Origin: Niveibacterium umoris
Lineage (GTDB): Bacteria > Pseudomonadota > Gammaproteobacteria > Burkholderiales > Rhodocyclaceae
Assembly: GCF_014197015.1 (NCBI RefSeq)
Contig: NZ_JACIET010000001.1
Coordinates: 1,054,001-1,118,000 of the forward strand
Length of the DNA stretch: 64,000 nucleotides
Direction: 5' to 3'
The position numbers and the translations under genes are program-made. Below the pieces are notes generated by a model, which did not search any database, was not told where the DNA came from, and worked only from the letters and a program-made list of their open reading frames with translations. This document shows, piece by piece, positions 8,639-17,566 of the stretch (its first letter is position 1; each line of letters opens with the position of its first letter).

Positions 8639-9349
8639 TCAGTACTTGGATTCGAATTCGCATTCGATGGCCTGGGTATCGAATCGGCGCTCGCCGATCG
8701 GTTGCTCGTAGCCACGGCGTTTGACCAGCAGCGCACCGGTCGGGCAAACCTGCACCGCCCGGTCATTCGCCTCGATATTGGTGTCCTTGAGCAGGCCCGT
8801 CGACGAGTTGACCACGAGTTGCGTGTCGATACCGCGGCCGCTGAGCCCGAAGAGCTCCTTGCCGTCCGCATCCCGGCTGGCGCGCACACACAGCGAACAG
8901 TTGATGCAGCGGTCACGATCGAGCACCACTTCGGGGTGCGAGGCGTCCATGCTGCGGCTCGGAAAACGGTGCGGCAGAGAGGTGTCTTCCATGCCAAGGT
9001 GATAAGCCACCGCTTGCAGCTGACAGTTACCGCTCTTCACGCAGAATGGGCAGAAGTGGTTGCCCTCGATGAACAGCATCTGCACGATGCGGCGGCGCGC
9101 GTCCTGGATGTCCGGTGCTTCACTTTCAACCTTGGCACCGGCACTGGCCGGCGTCGTACAACTCGCGCTCAGCCAGCCATTGACCCGGACGGTGCAGACC
9201 TTGCAGCTGCCATGCGGCTGGAACTCGCGGTGATGGCACAGATGCGGGATGTAGTGACCGGCGGCCAGCGCCGCATTCATGATGGTCTGGCCCGCTTCAA
9301 AAGCGACGGGCTTGCCGTCCAGAGTGAAGGTGTTTTTCGTGTCGCTCAT
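8639..9349 (-). CDS. hoxU: HoxU-type diaphorase iron-sulfur subunit, copy 2
   Basis: HoxU is a NuoG-N-terminal-like electron relay between HoxF and HoxY. The 236-residue product has an N-terminal [2Fe-2S] ferredoxin domain (CHHREFQPHGSCKVC and a following Cys), an HxxCPFCxxxxxC site for the His-ligated [4Fe-4S] cluster, and a CINCSLCVRASRD ... CPTGAL site for another. It is the copy directly upstream of hoxY, so it is the more likely structural partner of HoxYH. It sits 9 bases after hoxF2 and is clearly paralogous to the gene at 11253-11978. Confidence 0.92.
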   Translation of the reverse strand: MSDTKNTFTLDGKPVAFEAGQTIMNAALAAGHYIPHLCHHREFQPHGSCKVCTVRVNGWLSASCTTPASAGAKVESEAPDIQDARRRIVQMLFIEGNHFCPFCVKSGNCQLQAVAYHLGMEDTSLPHRFPSRSMDASHPEVVLDRDRCINCSLCVRASRDADGKELFGLSGRGIDTQLVVNSSTGLLKDTNIEANDRAVQVCPTGALLVKRRGYEQPIGERRFDTQAIECEFESKY

Positions 9350-9358
9350 CGGTCGTTC

Positions 9359-11149
9359 TCAATCGCTGTGAATCTGGTCAAGTTGATCGTGCCGCCCGGT
9401 CAGCGCGCGCGACTCGGTAACCGACGCATCCAGATCGAACTCGGGCACAAAGTCCGCTTCCGCCAGCAGTCGGCTGGTGTATTCCTCCGGGAATCGCTTG
9501 ATCGTATCGAGCAGCGTATTGGGGGCTGTCTCGCCCAAGCCGCAGTGGGAATACGCCTTGACGAATTCACCGATCGAACTCACCTGTTCCAGATCTCGCT
9601 GGGTACCCTGGCCGTCAGCGATCTTGTCGGCGTAGTGCTTGAGCATCTGGGTGCCGACTCGACAAGGGGTACAGAAACCGCACGACTCGTGGGCGAAAAA
9701 GTGTGCAAACTGCCGCGCCACATCGACCATGTCGCGCAGATCGTTGAACACCATGATGCTGCCGCCGGTTGAGAGGTCGGCGTAGCTCACGCGACGATCG
9801 AACTCGGCGCGCCCGACACAGGTGCCCGCCGGGCCGCCAACCTGCACCGCTTTGGCGTTCTCGCCACCGCAGCGCGCGAGCACCTCGCGAACCGTCGTGC
9901 CAAGCGGCAACTCATAGATTCCGGGGCGCTGGCAATCGCCCGCGATCGACAGCAACTTGGTGCCGCGCGACTTGGCTTCGCCGTGAGCGGAGAACCAGTC
10001 GGCCCCTTTCCATGCGATCTGGGCAGCCTGCACGAACGATTCGACGTTGTTGTTGATCGTCGATTGACCGAACAGCCCGATCTTCACCGCGGACGGCGGC
10101 CGCACGCGCGGGATGCCGCGTTTGCCTTCCAGCGATTCGAGCAAGGCAGACTGTTCGCCACAGACGTAGGCGCCCGCGCCAAGGTGGATGCGCAGGTCGA
10201 AATCCAGCCCGCTCTCGCAGACGTTCTCGCCCAGCAGGCCGGCGGCACGACGTTCGGCCAGCACGGTCTGCAAGCCTTCCATCATGTACTCGTACTCGCC
10301 ACGCATGTACACATAGCCCTTCTTGGCGCCGACGAGCAGTCCCGCAATCGTCATGCCTTCGAACAACTCGTCGGCATACTTGGCGAGCAGCACGCGGTCC
10401 TTGAACGTGCCCGGCTCGCCCTCATCGGCATTGCAGGTGATGTAGTGGGTACCCTTGGTATCGAAGGCGCCGCGCCACTTCCGCCCCACCGGAAAACCGG
10501 CACCGCCGCGCCCCTGCAGACCCGAGCGTTCAACTTCGTCCAGCGTCGCCGGCAATCCGCGGGCGAGCGCAGCGCGAATGGCCTCTCCCGGCGGGATTAC
10601 GGTATCAAGGGTGATGCCACGTTCGCGGATGCCGTCATCAACATGAAACCATTCGGCAGGCCACTCGCTGGCCGGAACACCGTGTTCGATCAGCGAGGCC
10701 ATCTTTTCGATGCGGGCTTCGGTCATCCGCGTGAAAACACGGCCGTTCACCAGGCCCGCTGGCGCTTGCTCGCAGTGACCGGTACACGACGTCATCGATA
10801 CGGTCACACGCCCATCGGCGCGTGGCTGACCGAGGGTCACACCCAGGCGGTCGGCAAGGCGCTTTGCCACGATCTGACTCCCCGCCATGCGGTCAGTCAC
10901 CGAGTCGCTGAAATACACGTCGAATTGCCCACGCGGCGTGGTGTGCAGAAAGCTGTAGAACTCGACGCAACCCCTGACGCGGGCAATCGGCAGGTTGAGC
11001 ACGTGCGCGAAGAACTGGATTGCCTCTTCCGGAACGTAGGAGCGGCTCGCTTGAACTTCGCGCAGCATTTGCAGCAAACGGTGGCGCGCGTGAAGGTGAC
11101 GCGCAGCAATGTCGTGCAGCGTCGCTGACTGACCGAGGGGGGATGCCAT
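9359..11149 (-). CDS. hoxF: HoxF-type NAD(P)H diaphorase flavoprotein (NuoE-NuoF fusion), copy 2
   Basis: The 596-residue product fuses a NuoE-like domain (about 20-140) to a NuoF-like domain. FMN and NADH binding is shown by GLQGRGGAGFPVGRKW and CNADEGEPGTFKDR. The [4Fe-4S] site is ESCGFCTPCRVGT plus a later SHCGLG. HoxF oxidises or reduces NAD(P)(H) and exchanges electrons with HoxU. In the NuoE part only the second cysteine pair remains (Cys122, Cys126), so a conventional [2Fe-2S] cluster is unlikely. It follows hoxU1 after a 103-base gap that holds nothing recognisable. Confidence 0.92.
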   Translation of the reverse strand: MASPLGQSATLHDIAARHLHARHRLLQMLREVQASRSYVPEEAIQFFAHVLNLPIARVRGCVEFYSFLHTTPRGQFDVYFSDSVTDRMAGSQIVAKRLADRLGVTLGQPRADGRVTVSMTSCTGHCEQAPAGLVNGRVFTRMTEARIEKMASLIEHGVPASEWPAEWFHVDDGIRERGITLDTVIPPGEAIRAALARGLPATLDEVERSGLQGRGGAGFPVGRKWRGAFDTKGTHYITCNADEGEPGTFKDRVLLAKYADELFEGMTIAGLLVGAKKGYVYMRGEYEYMMEGLQTVLAERRAAGLLGENVCESGLDFDLRIHLGAGAYVCGEQSALLESLEGKRGIPRVRPPSAVKIGLFGQSTINNNVESFVQAAQIAWKGADWFSAHGEAKSRGTKLLSIAGDCQRPGIYELPLGTTVREVLARCGGENAKAVQVGGPAGTCVGRAEFDRRVSYADLSTGGSIMVFNDLRDMVDVARQFAHFFAHESCGFCTPCRVGTQMLKHYADKIADGQGTQRDLEQVSSIGEFVKAYSHCGLGETAPNTLLDTIKRFPEEYTSRLLAEADFVPEFDLDASVTESRALTGRHDQLDQIHSD

Positions 11150-11252
11150 GTCGTGTCCCTGAGGGAAATATCGCCAACCGCAATTGATACGCTTGGTGCG
11201 GCGCGCCCCTCTTGTCCGGGATCAAGCGCCGACAGTGGGCGCGCTTGCTTTC

Positions 11253-11978
11253 TCAATCACCCTTGTTTTCGCTCGGTGGGCAAGCAAGCTCCTCACCGAT
11301 ATCGTGGGTGTCATAGCGCCGCTGCCCGATCGGGACCGCAAAGGCTGCCTTCTTCGGAACGATTGCGCCGACCGGGCAAACCTGGGCGGCCGCGTCGGTG
11401 ATCGAGAAACGTGAATCGCCGAGCAGACCGCTCGGGCTGTTGACCAGCAAACGCGCCTCTATGCCCCGACCAGCCACGCCAAATACCTGTTTGTGGTCGA
11501 CATCACGGCTGGCCCTTACGCACAGCTCACAAAGGATGCAACGGTCATAGTCGATCATCGCGTCGGGATGGGAGGCGTCGAGTTGCCTGCGCGGATACTG
11601 GTGGGCGTAGTGCGTGTCTTCCATGCCAAGGTGGTAGGCAACCGCCTGCAGCTTGCAATTGCCGCTTTGCTGGCAGAAGGGGCAGTAATGATTGCCCTCG
11701 GCGAAGAGCATCTGCACCACGCGTTTGCGGTAGCCCTGGATCTCCGGCGTTTCGCTCTCGACCTTCATACCCTCGGTGACCGGTTCGAAGCACGCCGACG
11801 TGAACTTGCCGTTGGCCTTGACCGAACAGAGCTTGCACGAGCCGTGCGGCGGGAATTCCGGCCGGTAACACAGATGAGGAATGTAGTGTCCGGCGTCGGC
11901 CGCGGCCTGCAGGATGGTCTGCCCCTGCAGGAACGGCAATTGCACGCCATCGAAGCTGAAGTGTCCTTTATCCGCCAT
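11253..11978 (-). CDS. hoxU: HoxU-type diaphorase iron-sulfur subunit, copy 1
   Basis: A 241-residue paralogue of the gene at 8639-9349. It keeps all cluster ligands: Cys37, Cys48, Cys51 and Cys63 for [2Fe-2S]; His97, Cys99, Cys102 and Cys108 for the His-ligated [4Fe-4S]; and CILCELCVRASRD with CPVGAI for another [4Fe-4S]. It should relay electrons from HoxF1. It starts inside the 3' end of hoxF1 (11-base overlap) behind a strong AAGGAGGG ribosome-binding site. The C-terminal tail differs in sequence from that of copy 2. Confidence 0.92.
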   Translation of the reverse strand: MADKGHFSFDGVQLPFLQGQTILQAAADAGHYIPHLCYRPEFPPHGSCKLCSVKANGKFTSACFEPVTEGMKVESETPEIQGYRKRVVQMLFAEGNHYCPFCQQSGNCKLQAVAYHLGMEDTHYAHQYPRRQLDASHPDAMIDYDRCILCELCVRASRDVDHKQVFGVAGRGIEARLLVNSPSGLLGDSRFSITDAAAQVCPVGAIVPKKAAFAVPIGQRRYDTHDIGEELACPPSENKGD

Positions 11979-13758
11979 GATGGCCCTCCTTGGCGACGTC
12001 GGCGCCGAACATGGACCTTGCCTCGCTCAATTCCGCATCAAGATCGAAGCCTGGATCGCCGCCTCCGTCATGGATGCGCGCTTCGAAAGCCGCACGGAAA
12101 TGCGCCAAGGCATCGAGCATCGGATTCGGTGCGGTCTGACCCAGGCCGCAATGGCTGAGCGCGCGCGTGACCTGGCCCGCGCTCTCCATCTCATTCAGGT
12201 CCGCCGTCGTTGCCTTGCCCTCGACGACCTTGTCGATCAGCTGTCGCATCACGGTCGTGCCGACCCTGCACGGCGTGCAGAATCCGCAGGACTCGTGCTG
12301 GAAGAAGCGCGCGAAGTTCTGCACAACGGCGACCACGTCGCGCGTCCAGTCGAACACCATCAGCGAACCGGTGGTGGGGAGATCCTCGAAGGCAATCTTC
12401 CTGTGGAACTCCGACGCGCCAATCAGGTGACCCGATGGCCCGCCGATCTGGATTGCCTGCACCGCCGTCGCGCCGCAGTCACCCAGCACCTCGCCGATGC
12501 TGACACCGAAGGGATACTCGTAGATGCCACGCTTGGGCACGTCACCCGAGATCGACAACAGCACCGTCCCACGTGACTTCTCGGTTCCCAGACTTGAAAA
12601 CCACGCACTTCCCATCGCCGCCACCTGGGCTGCCTGGATGAAGGTCTGAACGTTGTTGACCACCGTCGGCTTGTCGGCGTAACCGCGCACCGCCGGGAAA
12701 GGCGGCCGCACGCGTGCCTGGCCGCGCTTGCCTTCGAGCGACTCGATCAGCGCCGATTCCTCGCCACAGATGTAGGCGCCGGCGCCAAGATGAATCGAGA
12801 TGTCGAAATCGAAGCCCGACCCGAACAGGTTGCTCCCCAGCAACCCCTCTTCCCGGCAGCGTTCGAGCACAGCCTCCAGATGCGGCAACAGGTATTCATA
12901 CTCGCCGCGCAGGTAAAGGAATCCCTGTCGGGCCCCAACCACGAAGCCGGCCAGCGCCATCCCTTCGAAAAGTTCTCCAGAAAACCGGTTGAGCAGCACC
13001 CGATCCTTGAACGTGCCCGGTTCGCCCTCATCGGCGTTGCACACGACAAAGCGCTGCACGCCCGGCGCTTCCATGCAGAAGCGCCATTTATGCGCTGTCA
13101 GGTAACCCGCGCCGCCCCGCCCGCGCAGGCCGGAGCGTGAAAGTTCCGACAAGGTGCTTGCCGCCCCACGTGCAATTGCAGCCTTCAACGCCGCGCCGGG
13201 CGTCATGTGTAGATCGAGCATCGGCCCGGTGCGCCTGATGTTGTCGCGCACCGCGAACCAGTCCCGCGGCCAGGCCTCCAGGGCGATTCCTGCGTCGACC
13301 AGATCGGCCATTTCGTCAATGCGCGTCGCATCCAGGCGGGTGACCGCCAGGCCATTGACCATGGCGGCGGGTCCCTGGTCGCTCATGCCTGTGCACGAGG
13401 TAAGATCAACGGTCACCGAGCCATCGCGTCGCGGCACGCCGGGTTTGACGCCCAATCGCTCGCAAAGGCGGTTCATCAGGCCACGCGAGCCGAGCATCTG
13501 ATCGGTGATGTTGTCCGAGAACCGGATGTCGTAGCGCCCGCGGGGCACTTCGTGCAAGAAGGCGTAGAACTCTACGACGCCCTGCACCTGCGAGTGGGGC
13601 AGCCGCAGGTGGCGCGCGAAGAAGTCAATCGCCGCCGGGGGGACATGCGAGTATGAAGCCTGTACCGCGCGTAACATCTGCAGTAATTGGTACGGATCGT
13701 CGCGATACCGCGCGGAAATCCTCGCAAGGACCCGATCCAGGCTGGACGACAATGGCAT
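11968..13758 (-). CDS. hoxF: HoxF-type NAD(P)H diaphorase flavoprotein (NuoE-NuoF fusion), copy 1
   Basis: First gene of the hydrogenase operon. The 596-residue product is colinear with copy 2: NuoE-like region, FMN site GLRGRGGAGYLTAHKW, CNADEGEPGTFKDR and [4Fe-4S] site ESCGFCTPCRVGT with SHCGLG. The NuoE-like region keeps only one of the four usual [2Fe-2S] cysteines (Cys122; the partner position is Ser126). A TTG at 13773 is in frame, but ATG 13758 has GGAGGT seven bases upstream and gives exactly the length of copy 2. The two copies clearly differ across their length, so the duplication is not recent. Confidence 0.92.
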   Translation of the reverse strand: MPLSSSLDRVLARISARYRDDPYQLLQMLRAVQASYSHVPPAAIDFFARHLRLPHSQVQGVVEFYAFLHEVPRGRYDIRFSDNITDQMLGSRGLMNRLCERLGVKPGVPRRDGSVTVDLTSCTGMSDQGPAAMVNGLAVTRLDATRIDEMADLVDAGIALEAWPRDWFAVRDNIRRTGPMLDLHMTPGAALKAAIARGAASTLSELSRSGLRGRGGAGYLTAHKWRFCMEAPGVQRFVVCNADEGEPGTFKDRVLLNRFSGELFEGMALAGFVVGARQGFLYLRGEYEYLLPHLEAVLERCREEGLLGSNLFGSGFDFDISIHLGAGAYICGEESALIESLEGKRGQARVRPPFPAVRGYADKPTVVNNVQTFIQAAQVAAMGSAWFSSLGTEKSRGTVLLSISGDVPKRGIYEYPFGVSIGEVLGDCGATAVQAIQIGGPSGHLIGASEFHRKIAFEDLPTTGSLMVFDWTRDVVAVVQNFARFFQHESCGFCTPCRVGTTVMRQLIDKVVEGKATTADLNEMESAGQVTRALSHCGLGQTAPNPMLDALAHFRAAFEARIHDGGGDPGFDLDAELSEARSMFGADVAKEGHHGG

Positions 13759-13871
13759 TGCGCACCTCCGCAACGAAACCCCAGGGTGACATACCGCGTA
13801 CTCGAATGATTCTAGGCGTCGAGCCAGAGCCTCTTTTGCGCCGCGTCAGGGAACGTGATCATCGATACGGC

Positions 13872-13888
13872 AAGCTCGGCATGTGCCA
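13872..13888 (-). promoter_or_regulatory. Candidate sigma-54 (-24/-12) promoter for the hox operon
   Basis: Read on the minus strand, TGGCAC begins at 13888 and a GC pair lies at 13875-13874, giving the GG-N10-GC spacing of RpoN promoters. The -24 half is perfect; the -12 half reads GAGC rather than TTGC. It sits about 115 bases upstream of hoxF1 ATG. RpoN-dependent hydrogenase promoters are known in Ralstonia, which makes the match plausible, but it is one imperfect site. Confidence 0.3.
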
Positions 13889-13927
13889 TATGCGCCAACA
13901 TTCGGTGCCGCCAGCCCCTTGCAGGCC

Positions 13928-16219
13928 ATGATCCCCACACCCGTGCCAATCCAGCGGATTCGTTTCGACATCACCGGGGTCGTCCAGGGCGTCGGTTTCC
14001 GTCCGAGCGTGGCGCGACTCGCGCAAGGCCAAGGTCTGCACGGTTTTGTGCAGAATCAGGCGGGGGTCGTCCGGATCGAGGTCGAAGGGCACGCCGATGC
14101 TCTGCGTGCATTCGAGACTGCGCTGCAACAGTTGCCACCGCCCTGCCGCATCGACCACATCGAACAACTCACGCTGCCGCCCGAGGGCGATCGCCGCTTC
14201 CGCATTGAAGACAGTACGAACCCGGGCGCAGGGATCCCGACCCTGTTGCCGGATACTGTCACCTGCCCTGAATGCCTCGCCGAAATGCGCGACCCGCTCA
14301 ACCGGCGCTATCGCTACCCCTTCATCAGTTGTGCGGTGTGCGGCCCGCGTTACAGCATCAGTGAGGCGCAGCCCTTCGATCGCGCCCGCACCGCACTGGG
14401 CGACTTTCCGATGTGCGACGCATGCGCCGCGGAATACCGGAACAGCACGGATCGCCGCTTTCACGCCCAAACCATCACCTGCCCCACCTGCGGCCCGACG
14501 CTCAGTCTGGTCACAATGACCGGCAAGCTGCTTGCTAACCGGGACAAGGCGATCGAAACCGCCGCGGCCCGTCTTCGCAACGGAGAGATCGTCGGGCTCA
14601 AGGGCTTGGGAGGATTCCAGTTACTGGTGGACGCCAGCAATTCAGACGCCGTGCAGCGCTTGCGCCTGCGCAAACGCCGGCCCGCCAAGCCGCTGGCAGT
14701 CATGGTTGGATCACTGGATGAGGCGTCGCTGCATGTGGCGCTTGATTCAGGCGCCCACACGCTGCTGACGGATCGCGCTGGCGCAATCGTCCTGCTCAAG
14801 CGTTGTGGGGACGCCATCGCCGCCGAGGTCGCGCCCGGCAGCCCGATGCTCGGCGTGATGCTGCCTTCCAGCGGACTGCACGCACTTCTTCTTGATGCCT
14901 GCGAGACACCGCTGGTGGTGACCAGTGGTAATGCTTCTGGCCAACCCATCGCCATCGACAATGAAGAGGCGGCCAGAGACCTTGCCGGCATCGCCGATTG
15001 CCTGCTGGTCCATGATCGCCGGATCACCCACCGACTCGATGACTCGGTGGTACAACTCATCGCGGGCAAACCGCAGATGCTGCGCCGCGCGCGCGGACAT
15101 GTGCCGCTGACGATGCCATTTGCCGGGCCGCGCGGCATGCTGGCGTGTGGTGCGCACCAGAAGAACACCGTGGCAGTGAGCCTCGGCGGCGTCGCGGTGA
15201 TGAGCCAGTACAACGGCGATCTGGATTCGGTAGCCGCGCGGGAACAGCATGGGACCGCGTCACGGGAATTGATCGGCTTGCTCGACGCCCCGCCTGCAAG
15301 GGTGATCGTAGATGCAAACCTCGACTACGCCAGCGCCATGGCCGGCGAGGCTCTGGCCGCAACGGCGAATGCAGAACTCGTTCCGGTGTGGCATCACCTC
15401 GCGCACCTGCACGCGACGGCTAGCGAACATGGCGTCGCGCTCCCATTTACTGGCTTCGCGTGGGACGGCAGCGGCATCGGCGGCGGCAACGTGGTACGGG
15501 GCGGCGAATGCTTCGCGCTCGATACGAACGGAGCAAGGCGCGTGGCGTCCCTGCGGCAGTTCCCTCTCCCGGGTGGCGACCGCGCCGCAGAAGAACCTCG
15601 CCGCGCGGCACTGGGCCTGTTATTTGCGTTAGAAGGCGCAGCCGCGCTTGAACACCCGGCGATTATCGCGGCCTTCACCCGTGCCGAACGCGCGGCACTG
15701 CTGACGATGTTGCAAGGTGGCGTCCGCTGCCCTGCATCGACGAGTATCGGACGCTTGTTTGACGGGGTGGCTTTCCTGCTTGGCGTCGCTCGCGAATGCT
15801 CGTTTGAAGGCGAAGCGGCAATGCAGCTGCAATTTGCCGCCGAAGCTGCAATGGGGGCTGAACCCTTGCCATTTGGATTAGCGCGCGGCGAACTGGACTG
15901 GCGCCCGCTGCTGCAGGCGCTGCTGGAGGGGATCGAATGCGGCGATGCGCCCGCTACGCTGGCGGCGCGATTCCACGCCACACTCGCCGCGATGACAGTG
16001 CGTGTGGCGCAGTCCCAGGGGCTTGAACGCGTTGTTCTGGGCGGCGGCTGCTTCCAGAACCGACTGCTTGTTGAACTCGCGGACCAGGCGCTGCGTTCAG
16101 CCGGTTTCTCGGTGTTCTGGCCGCAAGAGGTGCCCGCCAACGACGGCGGCCTGTCGTTCGGGCAATTGGCGGCCGCACACATGGGCCACCTCGTGGCCGA
16201 CGAAGGCCCCTACGATTGA
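13928..16219 (+). CDS. hypF: Carbamoyltransferase HypF
   Basis: HypF makes the thiocarbamate on HypE that becomes the cyanide ligands of the hydrogenase iron. The 763-residue product begins with an acylphosphatase domain (VQGVGFR at 19-25). Next come paired zinc fingers (CPECLAEM, CAVCGPRYS, CDACAAEY, CPTCGP), a YrdC-like domain and a Kae1-like carbamoyl-transfer domain with HHLAHLHA and GGGCFQN. Start ATG 13928 gives the usual N-terminus; an ATG at 13883 in the same frame is possible. It is divergent from the hox operon and is the only hyp gene in the window besides hypA and hypB. Confidence 0.95.
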   Translation: MIPTPVPIQRIRFDITGVVQGVGFRPSVARLAQGQGLHGFVQNQAGVVRIEVEGHADALRAFETALQQLPPPCRIDHIEQLTLPPEGDRRFRIEDSTNPGAGIPTLLPDTVTCPECLAEMRDPLNRRYRYPFISCAVCGPRYSISEAQPFDRARTALGDFPMCDACAAEYRNSTDRRFHAQTITCPTCGPTLSLVTMTGKLLANRDKAIETAAARLRNGEIVGLKGLGGFQLLVDASNSDAVQRLRLRKRRPAKPLAVMVGSLDEASLHVALDSGAHTLLTDRAGAIVLLKRCGDAIAAEVAPGSPMLGVMLPSSGLHALLLDACETPLVVTSGNASGQPIAIDNEEAARDLAGIADCLLVHDRRITHRLDDSVVQLIAGKPQMLRRARGHVPLTMPFAGPRGMLACGAHQKNTVAVSLGGVAVMSQYNGDLDSVAAREQHGTASRELIGLLDAPPARVIVDANLDYASAMAGEALAATANAELVPVWHHLAHLHATASEHGVALPFTGFAWDGSGIGGGNVVRGGECFALDTNGARRVASLRQFPLPGGDRAAEEPRRAALGLLFALEGAAALEHPAIIAAFTRAERAALLTMLQGGVRCPASTSIGRLFDGVAFLLGVARECSFEGEAAMQLQFAAEAAMGAEPLPFGLARGELDWRPLLQALLEGIECGDAPATLAARFHATLAAMTVRVAQSQGLERVVLGGGCFQNRLLVELADQALRSAGFSVFWPQEVPANDGGLSFGQLAAAHMGHLVADEGPYD

Positions 16220-16419
16220 CCCTCTTGTCCGAGGCTCTGCGCATTGACTCGCGTGGGCTGCGCGCTCGAGCTTGCGGACATCGACCTGACTGAATTGCTC
16301 CGCCTCGCGGCACTTCGGGCCATCCCTACTGTTGCAGCCCCGGCGCTGCTCGCATACTTCAACCCGCACCCGCCGGTTGATCGACACCGACGGCTCGACA
16401 GGACAACGGGGAACGAATC

Positions 16420-17421
16420 ATGGAACGCGTCACGCTTACGCAATACCTGCTCGAACAACAGCGGGACCGCAATGTCATCACCGGCGACCTGCGCCTTCTG
16501 ATCGAAGTCGTAGCGCGCGCCGTACGCGCGATCAGCGTGAATGTCGGCAAGGCGAACATCTCTCGTACCGTCGGTTCCGGCTATGCCTCCGACGACGAGC
16601 CACCGCACGCGGAACCGATCCATCAGGTGGCAAACGAGATCCTGCTGATGTCCAACGAATGGGGCGGCCACCTCGCCGCGATGGCCTCGGACACCATGAC
16701 CGAACCCTACGTGATTCCGAACCGTTACCCGAAGGGCGAATACCTGCTGGTGTTCAATCCGCTCGATGCCACCAACAACCTCGAATACAACGTTTCGGTC
16801 GGCACGATCTTCTCGGTGCTGCAGTGCCCGCCCGGACAGACGCCGGACACGCAGGCCTTCCTGCAACCGGGCAGCCGCCAGCACGCCGCCGGCTACGCCT
16901 TGTATGGCCCACAGACCCTGCTGGTGCTGACTGTCGGATCGGGCGTAGTTGCCTTCACCCTCGATCGTGAGTTCGGCACCTGGTTTCTCACCCAACGCGA
17001 CATGCAGATCCCGCAGGAGACCAAGGAGTTCGCGATCAATCACTCGAATGCGCGGCTCTGGGATGCCCCGATCACGCGCTACATCGACGAGTTGCTGGCC
17101 GGTAAGGACGGACCGCGCGGCAAGGACTTCAACATGCGCTGGGTTGCCTCGATGGTTGCGGACATGCACCGCCTGATCACGCGCGGCGGCATCTTCATCT
17201 ACCCGAAGGACAAGCGCGATCCGAGCAAACCCGGCCGCTTGCGCCTGCTCTACGAGGCCAGCCCGATGGCGATGATCGTGGAACAGGCCGGCGGCAAGGC
17301 TTCGACCGGCACCCAGCGCATCCTTGACGTGGTTCCGGAAGCACTCGACCAACGCATTCCAGTGGTCATGGGGTCAAGCAGCGAAGTCGATCGTCTGCTC
17401 GGCTACTACGCGGAAATGTAA
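16420..17421 (+). CDS. fbp: Fructose-1,6-bisphosphatase class I homologue with altered catalytic loops
   Basis: The 333-residue product aligns end to end with proteobacterial class I FBPase, which hydrolyses fructose-1,6-bisphosphate in gluconeogenesis or the Calvin cycle. Most of the protein is typical ([63 protein letters not shown]). The metal-site loops are not. The usual SEEM reads SDTM (Asp91, Thr92). The usual FDPLDGSSNID reads [11 protein letters not shown] (Asn113; Asp116 kept). The KLDV loop before NEILL reads PIHQV. Activity is therefore doubtful; a regulatory, altered-specificity or inactive paralogue is possible. A GGGGAA site precedes the ATG. There is about 200 bases of gene-free DNA upstream. 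Confidence 0.85.
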   Translation: MERVTLTQYLLEQQRDRNVITGDLRLLIEVVARAVRAISVNVGKANISRTVGSGYASDDEPPHAEPIHQVANEILLMSNEWGGHLAAMASDTMTEPYVIPNRYPKGEYLLVFNPLDATNNLEYNVSVGTIFSVLQCPPGQTPDTQAFLQPGSRQHAAGYALYGPQTLLVLTVGSGVVAFTLDREFGTWFLTQRDMQIPQETKEFAINHSNARLWDAPITRYIDELLAGKDGPRGKDFNMRWVASMVADMHRLITRGGIFIYPKDKRDPSKPGRLRLLYEASPMAMIVEQAGGKASTGTQRILDVVPEALDQRIPVVMGSSSEVDRLLGYYAEM

Positions 17422-17566
17422 CTGGCAGCGGCGCATGCCGGACGGGCCGAATGTGGCGGCCAGTCTGGCGACAAAGCCTATTTGCGCCGGTCCGTGCATC
17501 TTGATCTTGACTACTGTCCGCGCTCCGCTAACGTGCAGATCGTCCCCTATCACTGCAGGAAATCCT

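Noticed and set aside
9983-11128. 381-codon plus-strand frame over hoxF2
   Set aside because: Antisense shadow; hoxF2 has all its motifs.
16210-17352. 380-codon minus-strand frame over fbp
   Set aside because: Antisense shadow; the plus-strand protein aligns end to end with FBPase.
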